64,000 bases of DNA from the NCBI RefSeq assembly GCF_900129425.1, contig NZ_LT670817.1, positions 3,906,001 to 3,970,000 of the forward strand. The letters are read 5' to 3'. The notes beneath the pieces were generated by a model. The model was not told where the DNA came from and made no database searches. It worked only from the letters and a program-made list of their open reading frames with translations. The translations under genes were made by a program, and so were the position numbers. Origin of the DNA: Bradyrhizobium erythrophlei. Lineage in GTDB: Bacteria > Pseudomonadota > Alphaproteobacteria > Rhizobiales > Xanthobacteraceae. The number at the start of each line of letters is the position of its first letter. Within the stretch, counting starts at the first letter, position 1. Shown piece by piece: positions 8,785-16,339 of this stretch.

Positions 8785-8836
8785 TTGGCTCCCCGGGCTG
8801 GATTCGAACCAGCGACCATTCGATTAACAGTCGAAT
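8785..8836. repeat. attL core: 52-bp copy of the tRNA-Asn 3' part
   Basis: Identical over all 52 bases to 25038-25089. In tRNA terms it holds the anticodon arm with its GTT anticodon, the variable region, the T arm and the 3' acceptor strand with CCA. Identity stops on both sides, as expected for an attachment-site core. The D arm and 5' acceptor strand of the true tRNA are absent here. Confidence 0.92.
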
Positions 8837-8879
8837 CTTGGCGTCCATCCTAACCCATTGACGCAGAATCATTTTCCCC

Positions 8880-8993
8880 TGTCTGCACCGAAAACCCCTG
8901 ATTTTTAGCGGACATTTGCGCAAACCACTTGACTGTTCGCAGACACGCGCAGACACTCACGGGACATTCAAGGTGCAGACATATTGCAGACAC
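8880..8993. promoter_or_regulatory. left-end TGCAGACA repeat cluster (arm sites or operator)
   Basis: GCAGACAC occurs at 8939-8946 and 8949-8956, TGCAGACAT at 8974-8982 and TGCAGACAC at 8985-8993. An inverted copy (TGTCTGCA) lies at 8880-8887. The last pair has an 11-bp start-to-start spacing, one helical turn, and ends 10 bases before the integrase start. The same paired motif recurs at the right end and at 14267. Integrase arm-type sites or an operator controlling the integrase are both plausible. Confidence 0.65.
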
Positions 8994-9003
8994 GGGGGAC
9001 GGG

Positions 9004-10407
9004 ATGGCCGAACAGATCAGCGAAAAAATTGTGGGGAACCTGCCGACGCCGGGATTGATCCAGACCGGCAAGCAGAAGGGCAAGCAGAAGCCGAACGAAC
9101 TCCACTATTTCAGCGGCGCCACGCTGCAGGGCAAGAAAGCCCCGAGCGGCTTTGCGGTGCGCGTCACCGCGGCGGGCACAAAATCCTTTGTCTGGTTCCA
9201 CCGCGTCGACGGGAAGGGCTATCTCGAAACGCTGGGAAGCTGGGACAGAAATCCCGGGGGCGGGGAGTTCAGCGTGTATCGGGCGATCGTCAAGGCTAAG
9301 GAGCGCGCCGACGAGGTGTCCGACGGCAGGGGCAAGGACGGCAAGAAAGTGGATCCCAGGCCCGACCGGACCCGGCGCCGCGAGGATGCAAACAAGCCCA
9401 CCGTCGCGAACGTATCCGGCCTGCTCGACAGCTACATCACGCGCTACCTCAAGGCCGGGAAACTCCGCAGCGCCGGCATGATCGAGGCCCAGCTCAAGCG
9501 GCTGGTAAAGCCGAGCATTGGGAAAATCGGCATCCACGAATTGCGGCGCTCGCATGTTTCGCGAATGCTCGACGATATAGCCGAGGGTAAGGCGCGGGAC
9601 GTAGACGGCGAGTTGGTCAAAGGTGGCCCGCGGATGGCCGATTTGGTGCTGGCCTATGTCCGCAAGGCGTTCAACTGGTACGAGGTGAACGGCCACGACG
9701 ATGATTTCACCTCGCCGGTTGTCCGCGGCATGGCGCGGCTCAAGCCGAGCGATCGGGAGCGGGAGCGCGTTCTTTCCGATGACGAGATCAGGGACGTTTG
9801 GTCCGCGCTCGACAGCATCACCGAGCCCGCCTGCTTTCCCGCCTATGTCAAAACGCTGCTCTTGACCGCCACGCGTCGCAGCGAAGGCGCGGACCTGAGC
9901 ACGACCGAACTTGAAGGCGAGATTTGGACGATTCCCGCCGCGCGCTACAAGACCAAGCGTGATCATGTCATCCCGCTATCCGTGCCAGCCCGTGAACTGA
10001 TCGCCAGCGCGGCGCCGGCCAAGCCTGCCAAGAACGCGCATTTCGTTTTTTCGACCACCGACGGCGCGAAGCCGTTCAGCGGATTTTCCAAGGCAAAGCT
10101 CGAGCTCGACAAGGCGATTGCCAAAATCCGTGAGCGGGAAGGGCGCCCGCCAATGGAGAATTGGACGCTGCACGATTCGCGCCGCACCGCGCGCACGCTG
10201 CTTGCCAGGGCAGGCGTAAGGGACGACGTCGCCGAGCGCTGCTTGGGCCACGTCATCAAGGGCGTCGAGAAGGTCTATAACCGCTATGCCTATCTTGAAG
10301 AAAAGCGCGCCGCATTCGAAGCGCTCGCCGCGCTCGTTTCGAGAATTTTAAATCCAACTTCAAACGTTGAAGAACTCGCATCGCGCAGGGGCAAGCATGA
10401 GCAGTGA
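9004..10407 (+). CDS. int: tyrosine-recombinase integrase
   Basis: A 467-residue phage-type integrase that would catalyse insertion at the tRNA-Asn core. The N-terminal part (about residues 1-130) is a basic arm-binding/DUF4102-like region. A SAM-like core-binding domain follows, then the catalytic domain. LTATRRSEG carries the first arginine, LHDSRRTARTLLARAG carries His-x-x-Arg, and LGHVIKGVEKVYNRYAY carries the second histidine and the tyrosine nucleophile. The ATG at 9004 is chosen over the longer frame (8929) because the upstream part overlaps the TGCAGACA repeats. It is the first gene inside attL and reads inward. Confidence 0.93.
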   Translation: MAEQISEKIVGNLPTPGLIQTGKQKGKQKPNELHYFSGATLQGKKAPSGFAVRVTAAGTKSFVWFHRVDGKGYLETLGSWDRNPGGGEFSVYRAIVKAKERADEVSDGRGKDGKKVDPRPDRTRRREDANKPTVANVSGLLDSYITRYLKAGKLRSAGMIEAQLKRLVKPSIGKIGIHELRRSHVSRMLDDIAEGKARDVDGELVKGGPRMADLVLAYVRKAFNWYEVNGHDDDFTSPVVRGMARLKPSDRERERVLSDDEIRDVWSALDSITEPACFPAYVKTLLLTATRRSEGADLSTTELEGEIWTIPAARYKTKRDHVIPLSVPARELIASAAPAKPAKNAHFVFSTTDGAKPFSGFSKAKLELDKAIAKIREREGRPPMENWTLHDSRRTARTLLARAGVRDDVAERCLGHVIKGVEKVYNRYAYLEEKRAAFEALAALVSRILNPTSNVEELASRRGKHEQ

Positions 10408-10636
10408 GAAAACAAGCTATCGGGGCCACGCAAGGGCCGTATTGTCCACCGCCGGCATCACGATCGGTCAAGACCTCGCATCCTTGACCGGCAATCAACT
10501 CGGGGCGATTCGCTCAGAAGCGGCGGCGGCTTATGTGGCTAAGCACGGGAAGGCCATGCCGGCCGATAGTGCCGCCTACATCAGCAAGCGGTATGATCTT
10601 CTACAGCAGCGCGCATCGCAGCGGGGGAGGGCATGA
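10397..10636 (+). CDS. hypothetical island protein (79 aa)
   Basis: A 79-residue basic, mostly helical protein beginning MSSEKTSYRGHARAVLS, with a later DSAAYISKRYDLLQQRASQRG stretch. It overlaps the integrase stop by 11 bases and the next gene by ATGA, so it is translated as part of a compact operon. No domain is recognised. A small DNA-binding or recombination-directionality role would fit its place but is not shown. Confidence 0.6.
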   Translation: MSSEKTSYRGHARAVLSTAGITIGQDLASLTGNQLGAIRSEAAAAYVAKHGKAMPADSAAYISKRYDLLQQRASQRGRA

Positions 10637-11196
10637 CAGCGCGCCCGCTCATTTCAGAGATTGAAGCGATAAACATCGTGGGCCGGGCGATTTTCGCCAA
10701 AGGCTGGATCGGAGAAGCCCGGGCGAAAGCGCCCGGCAAGATGATGCTCGTTGGCTTGTCGTCTGAGGATTTGGACTTGATAGCGCGGCGAGGCCCGCGA
10801 CCGGGCAAGCGCGGCGGCACCACAATCGAGCCCTGCCGTCAAACCATCGAGATACAGCTTGACCAAGCACTAGGCCGGCGCGTGCGGGCAGAGGCGCAGC
10901 GCGGCGCGGCGGCGGAATGGTTGATGGATCATCGCATCGATTACCAGCAGGGCAGGGGCTATGACCCCAACACTATCATCGCGGCCTTGAAGGTGGATCC
11001 ACCCAAGGCGGCCGACGCGACGGCAAGGCGCGGGCGCCCCTCAATAATCGGCGCCATCAGCACTTCGATGCAGCAGGAGGTTGCCAACGGCACACGAACC
11101 GAGGCCGAGATCAAAAAGGCGAGCGATAAAAATCTGCGAAAATGGTACGGCGCGGATCCGGCCACATGCAGAAAGGCTCGCGAACTCGCCTTTTGA
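10633..11196 (+). CDS. hypothetical island protein (187 aa)
   Basis: A 187-residue basic protein starting by ATGA overlap with the previous gene. A possible helix-turn-helix lies at the C terminus (AEIKKASDKNLRKWYGADPA). No family is recognised. The downstream gap to 11281 is AT-rich for this island and holds a TTTTTTCTCATTTTCTC run that may contain a promoter or a weak terminator. Confidence 0.55.
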   Translation: MTARPLISEIEAINIVGRAIFAKGWIGEARAKAPGKMMLVGLSSEDLDLIARRGPRPGKRGGTTIEPCRQTIEIQLDQALGRRVRAEAQRGAAAEWLMDHRIDYQQGRGYDPNTIIAALKVDPPKAADATARRGRPSIIGAISTSMQQEVANGTRTEAEIKKASDKNLRKWYGADPATCRKARELAF

Positions 11197-11280
11197 TTAT
11201 TTCCTTTTTTCTCATTTTCTCAAAACTCAGCAAATCACGGACAACTGCGGCCTATCGCAACCCAGCGGGAGCCGCCGCAG

Positions 11281-11493
11281 ATGCAAACCGACATACTCAA
11301 GGACTACATTTCCCGGGACGATCTCGCCGCTAAACTCGGCAAGAGCGTGAAAACGCTTGTCCGGTGGGAACTCGACGGCAAGGGACCGCCCGTCACGCGC
11401 GTCGGCCGCGACGTGCTTTACCGAATCCCGAGCGTTGAAAAGTGGCTGCAGGCGCAAGAGCGCGCGGCCCAGGGCACCGCACACGCCGCTTAA
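11281..11493 (+). CDS. AlpA/excisionase-like helix-turn-helix protein
   Basis: A 70-residue single-domain protein with the MerR-like winged helix of the HTH_17/AlpA group: YISRDDLAAKLGKSVKTLVR, then PPVTRVGRDVLYRIPSVEKW. Proteins of this shape act as excisionases or activators of integrase and packaging genes in phages and satellites; AlpA is the master activator of Gram-negative PICIs. Here it sits between the integrase operon and the replication genes, which suits such a role. The specific function is inferred from size, fold and position. Confidence 0.7.
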   Translation: MQTDILKDYISRDDLAAKLGKSVKTLVRWELDGKGPPVTRVGRDVLYRIPSVEKWLQAQERAAQGTAHAA

Positions 11494-11573
11494 ACGAAAA
11501 GGACGGACCCGCCACAGGCCCGCCTCCATTTCGTCATGTCCGATCCACCGTCAAGAAGACCGAGGCCGCTCCA

Positions 11574-11759
11574 ATGCCACAAAGTCCGAGCCGTCGCAAC
11601 GCACGCCACTTTTCGCCGCAGGATCGAATCCGCATATGCCGGGCCATCCATCGCCAGATCATGCTCGAATACTGGCAGACCGGAACGCGCCGCCGGAACG
11701 TGCTGGCGAGGATGGCGATCGGCCTGCCACCTATCCCGCGCCGGGAAGCGCGGCAATGA
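11574..11759 (+). CDS. small basic hypothetical protein (61 aa)
   Basis: A 61-residue, very basic protein (FSPQDRIRICRAIHRQIM, TGTRRRNVLARMAIG). It starts at 11574 and ends in an ATGA overlap with the next gene. No family is recognised. It may bind nucleic acid, judging only from charge. Confidence 0.5.
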   Translation: MPQSPSRRNARHFSPQDRIRICRAIHRQIMLEYWQTGTRRRNVLARMAIGLPPIPRREARQ

Positions 11760-12094
11760 GCAGCTATCGCAAGACCGATCGGCAAATGCCGGTTCGCCAG
11801 TGTCCGATCGCAGAGAACGAGCCGATCGAGATCGCGAAGTTCTGGAAATCGCGAAATCACGCCGAGTACGTCCGCGTCGAACTCTCGGAATACAAGGGCC
11901 ACCAACTCATCAACGTGCGCATCTGGCAGACCGGGACGGACGGCATCGACCGCCCGAGCACCCGGGGAATCGCAATGTCGGTTCGCAAACTTCCGGAACT
12001 GGCAAGCGCGCTGGCAAAAGCGGAAACCATGGCAATCGAGCTCGGCCTGATCAGCGACGGGGCCGCCGGCAGCGACCAGGGCGGCTCCGAATGA
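11756..12094 (+). CDS. PC4/YdbC-like ssDNA-binding protein
   Basis: A 112-residue protein. The central part (EIAKFWKSRNHAEYVRVELS, then GHQLINVRIWQ, then STRGIAMSVRKLPELASALA) follows the transcriptional-coactivator p15/PC4 pattern of short bacterial and phage proteins. That fold binds single-stranded DNA. It is coupled by ATGA overlaps on both sides to its neighbours, directly ahead of the RepA-like helicase gene, so a role in element replication is reasonable. Confidence 0.6.
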   Translation: MSSYRKTDRQMPVRQCPIAENEPIEIAKFWKSRNHAEYVRVELSEYKGHQLINVRIWQTGTDGIDRPSTRGIAMSVRKLPELASALAKAETMAIELGLISDGAAGSDQGGSE

Positions 12095-12498
12095 ATATCG
12101 CGGCAGCCCATATGCTCGAACCGGAGCCGATCGAGATCGACCCGCGGCCATGTGAGTTGTGCGGCCGCACGATCGACCAGCACGAGTGCGTCGACCAGGG
12201 CGAAGGCCCGGAATTTCACTGCTTCCCCGACGATGACATCGTGGCGCAGTGGGAGCTTGCCGATCCGCGCGACGCATGGCGCCACACAGGCGAAGTGCCA
12301 CCGGCGGCAGATGTCCGCAACTCGGACATTTCGGCGAGGCCGGCGAAGGCGCCGCAGTACCGGACGCCGCAATCGACGGTCGACGCATTCCGCCTTGTTG
12401 CCGGGCGCGACGTCGCGCACCTCAGGGCATGGCTCGGCAATCGCCCGAAAGATGCTCCTTACCTACTTTCCCTTCTGGAGGGCCAGGCTCATGATTAG
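12091..12498 (+). CDS. hypothetical protein with Cys/His zinc-type motif
   Basis: A 135-residue acidic protein. Near the N terminus CELCGRTIDQHECVDQG, then HC, gives four Cys and two His that could bind zinc. The C-terminal part (STVDAFRLVAGRDVAHLRAW) is helical. The start overlaps the preceding stop (ATGA), and its last 8 bases overlap the RepA-like gene. No family is recognised. Its position suggests a replication accessory protein. Confidence 0.55.
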   Translation: MNIAAAHMLEPEPIEIDPRPCELCGRTIDQHECVDQGEGPEFHCFPDDDIVAQWELADPRDAWRHTGEVPPAADVRNSDISARPAKAPQYRTPQSTVDAFRLVAGRDVAHLRAWLGNRPKDAPYLLSLLEGQAHD

Positions 12499-13720
12499 CC
12501 GAGCCGATATCGTCGACCTGCAGCGCGAATTCGCTCCGCGCAGCATACCGCAGCGGGCCATCCTGCAGCCGCCGGCTGACTACACGCCGCTGCCCACCGG
12601 TCCCGAGGATTATGGATTGCAGACCGACGGAGAGCCGGATTTTCCTGAGCCCGCGACCGAACCGGCGTCGCTCGCATTTGTCACGCCTCTGGACTGGCCG
12701 GAGGGGGCGCCGCCAGCGGTCGATTGGCTAGCCAATCAGAGGATCCCACGGGGCGACGTGACGACGCTGCACGGCGATGGCGGCGCCGGGAAAACGGATA
12801 TTGCCTGCCAGCTTGCAGAGGCATGCGCGCGCGCCGCGCCGTACTGGTTCGGGCACGAGGTCACGCCCGGGCCCGTGGTGGTCATCAGCGCCGAGGAGCC
12901 GCAACGGGAATTGCGCCGGCGCATCTGGTTGCACCGCGAGCGGGACGGATTCGACGCCGCCGATCTTGGTAACCTGCATCTCTGGTTTCCCGATGACGTC
13001 GCGGGCGCCGTGTTCGCCGTGCCAGATCGCAGCGGCATCATGCAGCCCACGCCGCTTTTCCGATCAATCGAGGCCGCGATCGCGCGGATTGCCCCCGTGC
13101 TGGTCACTGTCGACAACGTGGCCGCCACCTTCACCGGCAACCAAAACGACCGCACGATGGTGCGCAGTTACGTCAACCTTTGGCGAACGATCGCGCGCCA
13201 GCCCAGCCGCCCCGCGGTGCTGCTGCTCGACCATCCCAGCCTGTCAGGCCTGACAAACGGCAACGGGCGAGGGGGCAACATGGATTGGCGCAACGCCGTC
13301 CGCTCCGCGCTCTATCTGCGCGTTCCCGAGGACAAGTCAGAGGCCGACGCAGGCATTCGCGTGCTCGAGACCCAGAAATCGAATTATGGTCCCACCGGCC
13401 AGCCCATTCGGCTGCAATGGGCAACCGGCGGCCTGCGCCTGGAGCAGGGCCCGAGCTCGCTGGTACGCCTCGCCGAAGATGCCAAGGTCGACGACCTGTT
13501 CGTGCGCCTGCTCGACAAGTTCAGCGCCCAGGGCCGCGACGTGCGGTCGACCACCGGTTCAGGGTATGCGCCAGCGGAGTTTGAGGACGACCCTGAGGCC
13601 AAGGTCGCGGGAGTGAAAGCGAAGGCTCTCAAGGTCGCGATGGCTCGCCTATTCGAGGCCGGGAAGATCATCACCGTGCAGGGCAAGCGCTCGAAACACA
13701 TCGAAAGGGCACCGTCATGA
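12491..13720 (+). CDS. repA: RepA-like hexameric helicase/AAA ATPase
   Basis: A 409-residue protein of the RepA/AAA_25 family, hexameric DNA helicases used by plasmids and phage-like elements. Walker A is LHGDGGAGKTDIACQLAEA (about residues 93-111). PVVVISAEEPQRELRRR follows, Walker B is VLVTVDNVA, and VLLLDHPSLSG with GNMDWRNAVRS carries the sensor/arginine region. A C-terminal winged-helix-like segment ends the protein. The ATG at 12491 is chosen because the longer frame overlaps the previous gene entirely. Six iteron-like 12-bp units start 6 bases after its stop. The symbol is given by family, not by orthology. Confidence 0.8.
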   Translation: MISRADIVDLQREFAPRSIPQRAILQPPADYTPLPTGPEDYGLQTDGEPDFPEPATEPASLAFVTPLDWPEGAPPAVDWLANQRIPRGDVTTLHGDGGAGKTDIACQLAEACARAAPYWFGHEVTPGPVVVISAEEPQRELRRRIWLHRERDGFDAADLGNLHLWFPDDVAGAVFAVPDRSGIMQPTPLFRSIEAAIARIAPVLVTVDNVAATFTGNQNDRTMVRSYVNLWRTIARQPSRPAVLLLDHPSLSGLTNGNGRGGNMDWRNAVRSALYLRVPEDKSEADAGIRVLETQKSNYGPTGQPIRLQWATGGLRLEQGPSSLVRLAEDAKVDDLFVRLLDKFSAQGRDVRSTTGSGYAPAEFEDDPEAKVAGVKAKALKVAMARLFEAGKIITVQGKRSKHIERAPS

Positions 13721-14319
13721 GGTTGACAAACGCCCCTACAAACGCCCTCCGAGCGGCTGCAAACGCCCTTGCAGACGCCTATGCAAACGCCCCTACAAAC
13801 GCAGCAGACGCCGGGCGCACACGCCCCCCCATACCCCCTATGTCGTTTGCGCCGCGCGCGCGAGGCCACAAGCACCGCCCAAGCCGCCCGCATTCAGACA
13901 CGGCTGCGCTATCGCTCCGCTCGCGTCCGAACGCTCATGCACTACAGCCACAAGCCCACCAATCCATGCCTGAACCGTCACCTTGCGGACCATCCCGTGA
14001 CGTAGCGCCATCAACCAACCAGCCCCCACACCACACGCCTTTGCTCGCATTCCCGCAGTCCCCGTGCCGTCACGTAAGGATGGGAAGGGCGATTGGGACG
14101 TGTCTCGTGCTGACGATCGAGGCCAAAACATTCTCGCCGAGGCCGATCGAAAGGGATTTCGCGCGGGCTCTATCAGCTATCACCACACTGTCAGAGAGGA
14201 AGACCCGCGCGCGTGAGGCTGAGCCAGGCACAATCCGATCGGACGACGCCGTTCGGCAACCGATTGTGCAGACACAGTGCAGACACGTTGACGATGATCC
14301 GACGAAATGCCATGTTTGA
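13717..14319 (+). CDS. doubtful low-complexity reading frame
   Basis: The frame starts by ATGA overlap with the helicase gene, and its first 30 residues are encoded by the 12-bp repeats (TNAPTNAL, ANALADAYANAP). The rest is rich in Pro, His, Arg and Ser with no domain. The repeats make good sense as DNA-level iterons, so the frame may be incidental. It is recorded because nothing else covers 13721-14593. Confidence 0.25.
   Translation: MRLTNAPTNALRAAANALADAYANAPTNAADAGRTRPPIPPMSFAPRARGHKHRPSRPHSDTAALSLRSRPNAHALQPQAHQSMPEPSPCGPSRDVAPSTNQPPHHTPLLAFPQSPCRHVRMGRAIGTCLVLTIEAKTFSPRPIERDFARALSAITTLSERKTRAREAEPGTIRSDDAVRQPIVQTQCRHVDDDPTKCHV
13726..13806. repeat. iteron-like array, six 12-bp units
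   Basis: Units of consensus RCAAACGCCCYT start at 13726, 13738, 13759, 13771, 13783 and 13795. Spacing is 12 bp except for one 21-bp step with a 9-bp interruption. Two units are degenerate (GCAGACGCCTAT and ACAAACGCAGCA). Directly repeated units just after a RepA-like helicase gene look like the iterons of a replication origin. The period is near one helical turn, as iterons often are. Confidence 0.6.
14267..14286. promoter_or_regulatory. internal TGCAGACAC pair
   Basis: TGCAGACAC at 14267-14275 and again at 14278-14286, with the same 11-bp step as the pairs at 8974/8985 and 24971/24982. It lies between the replication module and the structural-type genes. An operator for the downstream genes, or an integrase/origin-related site, are both possible. 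Confidence 0.6.
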
Positions 14320-14593
14320 CGGTGATTTGCGAGGCAGACCACATGATCGAATGTCAAAGGACCGGCCAGCGCGAAGGGATTTACGCGCGCGATGTTGCAG
14401 CATCTTCAACACTGTTTCTGCAGAAGACGCGCGCGAGGCGAGGGGGTGGGTGGGCTCTCCCTGGAGATCGCGCCCAGGACGAGGCCAGGACAAAATTGAT
14501 CGATCGGCGACCGCGCTGGTATCCGCCCCTCCCGATTTTCCTCTCCAATCATCGCAACCCAGATTTTTGTTTTCCACTCGAAAAGGCCTGAAA
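14320..14593 (+). other. gap before scaffold module, no confident gene
   Basis: One frame (about 14307-14591) is open here but reads as Arg/Pro-rich sequence with no domain. An AT-rich patch (CCCAGATTTTTGTTTTCCAC) just ahead of 14594 may hold a promoter for the genes that follow. Confidence 0.4.
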
Positions 14594-14779
14594 ATGCCTA
14601 AGCGCCAACTGATCCCGCGCGACCACAAAACCACACGGGCGCTTGTCCGCGCGAACGTCAACGCCAGGCCTTTCGCGCTTTCGCCGAAACGGTTCTACGG
14701 CGGATCCCCTTCACTCACGACGGCAATCAGAAACGCCAGCCGCAAGCGGCGGCCGATCACTCTCGCGGAGCACGCCTAA
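14594..14779 (+). CDS. small basic hypothetical protein (61 aa)
   Basis: A 61-residue, strongly basic protein beginning MPKRQLIPRDHKTTRALV and ending RKRRPITLAEHA. It ends two bases before the scaffold-like gene starts, so the two are probably co-translated. No family is recognised. Confidence 0.5.
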   Translation: MPKRQLIPRDHKTTRALVRANVNARPFALSPKRFYGGSPSLTTAIRNASRKRRPITLAEHA

Positions 14780-14780
14780 T

Positions 14781-15695
14781 ATGTCAGACACTCTCGCCAC
14801 CGTCGCCACACCGTCAGCACCACCGGCGCCCAGCAGTCCGCCGGCACCAGCAACGGCGCCGGCGCAGGCCTCACCGGCATCAGGGCAACATGTAACGCCC
14901 GGCACGCCTGAATGGGCGGCCCTGTCGGCCGAACAGCGGCACGCCGCACTGAGAGGTCCAGAAAATCCCCGGGCCCGCGGTCACTCACCGGCGCGAGATC
15001 AGCGAGAGGCAGCGGCGAGCCGCGCCGCGGGCGAAGGCGCCCCGGGCGAGGTACCGTCCGCGGACCAGCAGACGCCGCCAGCAGCCGGCGAGAAATTTAA
15101 GGTTGGCGACTACGAGATCGACGCCGAAACGCTCGGCGAAATGATGCGGCGGCAAGCTGTTGACGACCAACGCCGGCTGACCTTGCCGCCAAGTCCGGAG
15201 GCCTACGAAGCCAAGCTGCCGGCCGATCTCAAGCTGCCCGGTGGCGTCGAGTACAAATTCGACGTCAACGATCCGACTATGAAGGCCGCCCAGGCTATGG
15301 CCCACGCAAAGGGCTGGAGTCAGCAGGACTTTTCCGACGCTCTCGCCATCTATGCCAGCCATCATGCAGCGCAGGAAGCCGCGCTTGCCGAACGCTCCCG
15401 CGCGGAAGTCGCCCGCGCCGGCGTCACTGCTCCGCAGAGGGTTGATGCAGTGGGCCGCTTTATCACCGCCGAGATGGGCGAAGCCGACGCCAAGCAGATC
15501 CGCGCCTTGATCGTGACGGACTCGATGCTGCGTTACCATGAGCGCATGATGCAAAAGATCAGCAGCCAGAATACCGCGTCATTCTCGCAATCGCATCGGG
15601 TCGCACCCGATCCCAGCGGCATTCCCGGTTACGAGGGAATGAGTTTCGAACAGCGCCGTTATGCGCAGGATCAGAACGCCGCTCGACGTCGATAG
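14781..15695 (+). CDS. phage capsid scaffold-like protein
   Basis: A 304-residue protein. The N-terminal third is Ala/Pro-rich and probably disordered. FKVGDYEIDAETLGEMMRRQ follows, then LPADLKLPGGVEYKFDVNDP with AKGWSQQDFSDALAIYASHH. The helical C terminus ends in MMQKISSQNTASFSQSH. This layout matches head-assembly scaffolding proteins of siphophages, which template capsid formation and are removed later. It is the best structural-gene candidate in the island, yet no capsid or portal gene follows. It might redirect assembly of a helper phage capsid; that is inference. Confidence 0.55.
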   Translation: MSDTLATVATPSAPPAPSSPPAPATAPAQASPASGQHVTPGTPEWAALSAEQRHAALRGPENPRARGHSPARDQREAAASRAAGEGAPGEVPSADQQTPPAAGEKFKVGDYEIDAETLGEMMRRQAVDDQRRLTLPPSPEAYEAKLPADLKLPGGVEYKFDVNDPTMKAAQAMAHAKGWSQQDFSDALAIYASHHAAQEAALAERSRAEVARAGVTAPQRVDAVGRFITAEMGEADAKQIRALIVTDSMLRYHERMMQKISSQNTASFSQSHRVAPDPSGIPGYEGMSFEQRRYAQDQNAARRR

Positions 15696-15751
15696 GGCGA
15701 CCAACAAAACTGCGACCCCCGAAATAAATCACGCCTTGCAAGGAGACAAAA

Positions 15752-15922
15752 ATGAAGATCACCCGCACGTCGCCGTCGCCAGCCGCTAAATCGAGGTCGA
15801 TCAAGAGTTTCAAGCAACCACAGCCCGCACCGAAGCCGATAAGCCGTCCCGCACCGTCGAACGCCGTGGCGGCCCATGCGGTGCGCGTCGCGAAGAGGGC
15901 GGCCTCGTCCAGCGCCAAATGA
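15752..15922 (+). CDS. small basic Ser/Pro/Ala-rich protein (56 aa)
   Basis: A 56-residue peptide starting MKITRTSPSPAAKSRSIKSF, with a good AAGGAGA ribosome-binding site 6 bases upstream. It is rich in Lys, Arg, Pro and Ala and has no hydrophobic segment. No family is recognised. The strong ribosome-binding site is the main reason to accept it. Confidence 0.55.
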   Translation: MKITRTSPSPAAKSRSIKSFKQPQPAPKPISRPAPSNAVAAHAVRVAKRAASSSAK

Positions 15923-15947
15923 GCAATTAACCAGAGGATCCTGAACC

Positions 15948-16148
15948 GTGGCGCTTTTCTCGCTCACCGTCGACCTGCCAATCCCCGCGCTCGAGCGGAA
16001 GAGCAGCGAACTCGCCTTCATCGAACGAGCCCTCGCACTAGCTGTGCAGGATGTCCGCTCGGCCGGCGGCGCCAAGACCTCAGGCAATATCTTGAATGAC
16101 GGCGCCACGGTGATCGGAAGCTGGGTTTATTCATCCCAAGCAGCCTGA
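15948..16148 (+). CDS. hypothetical protein (66 aa)
   Basis: A 66-residue protein with a GTG start (MALFSLTVDLPIPALERKSS). It has a helix-rich middle (LAFIERALALAVQDVRSAGG) and a beta-like C terminus (DGATVIGSWVYSS). Codon use is normal. It stands in a run of short same-strand genes after the scaffold-like gene. No family is recognised. Confidence 0.6.
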   Translation: MALFSLTVDLPIPALERKSSELAFIERALALAVQDVRSAGGAKTSGNILNDGATVIGSWVYSSQAA

Positions 16149-16156
16149 GGCAAGCC

Positions 16157-16339
16157 ATGTTTATCATCGATCGAGCCGCCTACGTACGAGCAGCTACAGG
16201 GGCGATGCTGACCGGCCAGCCGTTCGAAACCCTGGTCGACGCCTGTCGTCGACAAGCCGCGGAAGAAGCCGCCGCCAAGGTAGTCAGCTTTACGGACATG
16301 CGCATGAAGCTTCGGCCACCGGTCTCGACGGAGACATGA
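16157..16339 (+). CDS. hypothetical protein (60 aa)
   Basis: A 60-residue protein (MFIIDRAAYVRAATGAML, later DACRRQAAEEAAAKVVSFTD). It ends in an ATGA overlap with the next gene. It is probably co-translated with it; no domain is recognised. Confidence 0.5.
   Translation: MFIIDRAAYVRAATGAMLTGQPFETLVDACRRQAAEEAAAKVVSFTDMRMKLRPPVSTET

Noticed and set aside
8785..8870. Second functional tRNA-Asn at the left end
   Set aside because: The D-arm side is replaced, and no 5' strand can pair with the CCGGGGA acceptor strand, so only a fragment is present.
13384..13893. Minus-strand Cys-rich frame with repeated GVC units
   Set aside because: The Cys repeats are the reverse reading of the 12-bp iteron-like array, and the frame runs antisense into the helicase gene. 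It would only deserve revival if relatives conserve the peptide.
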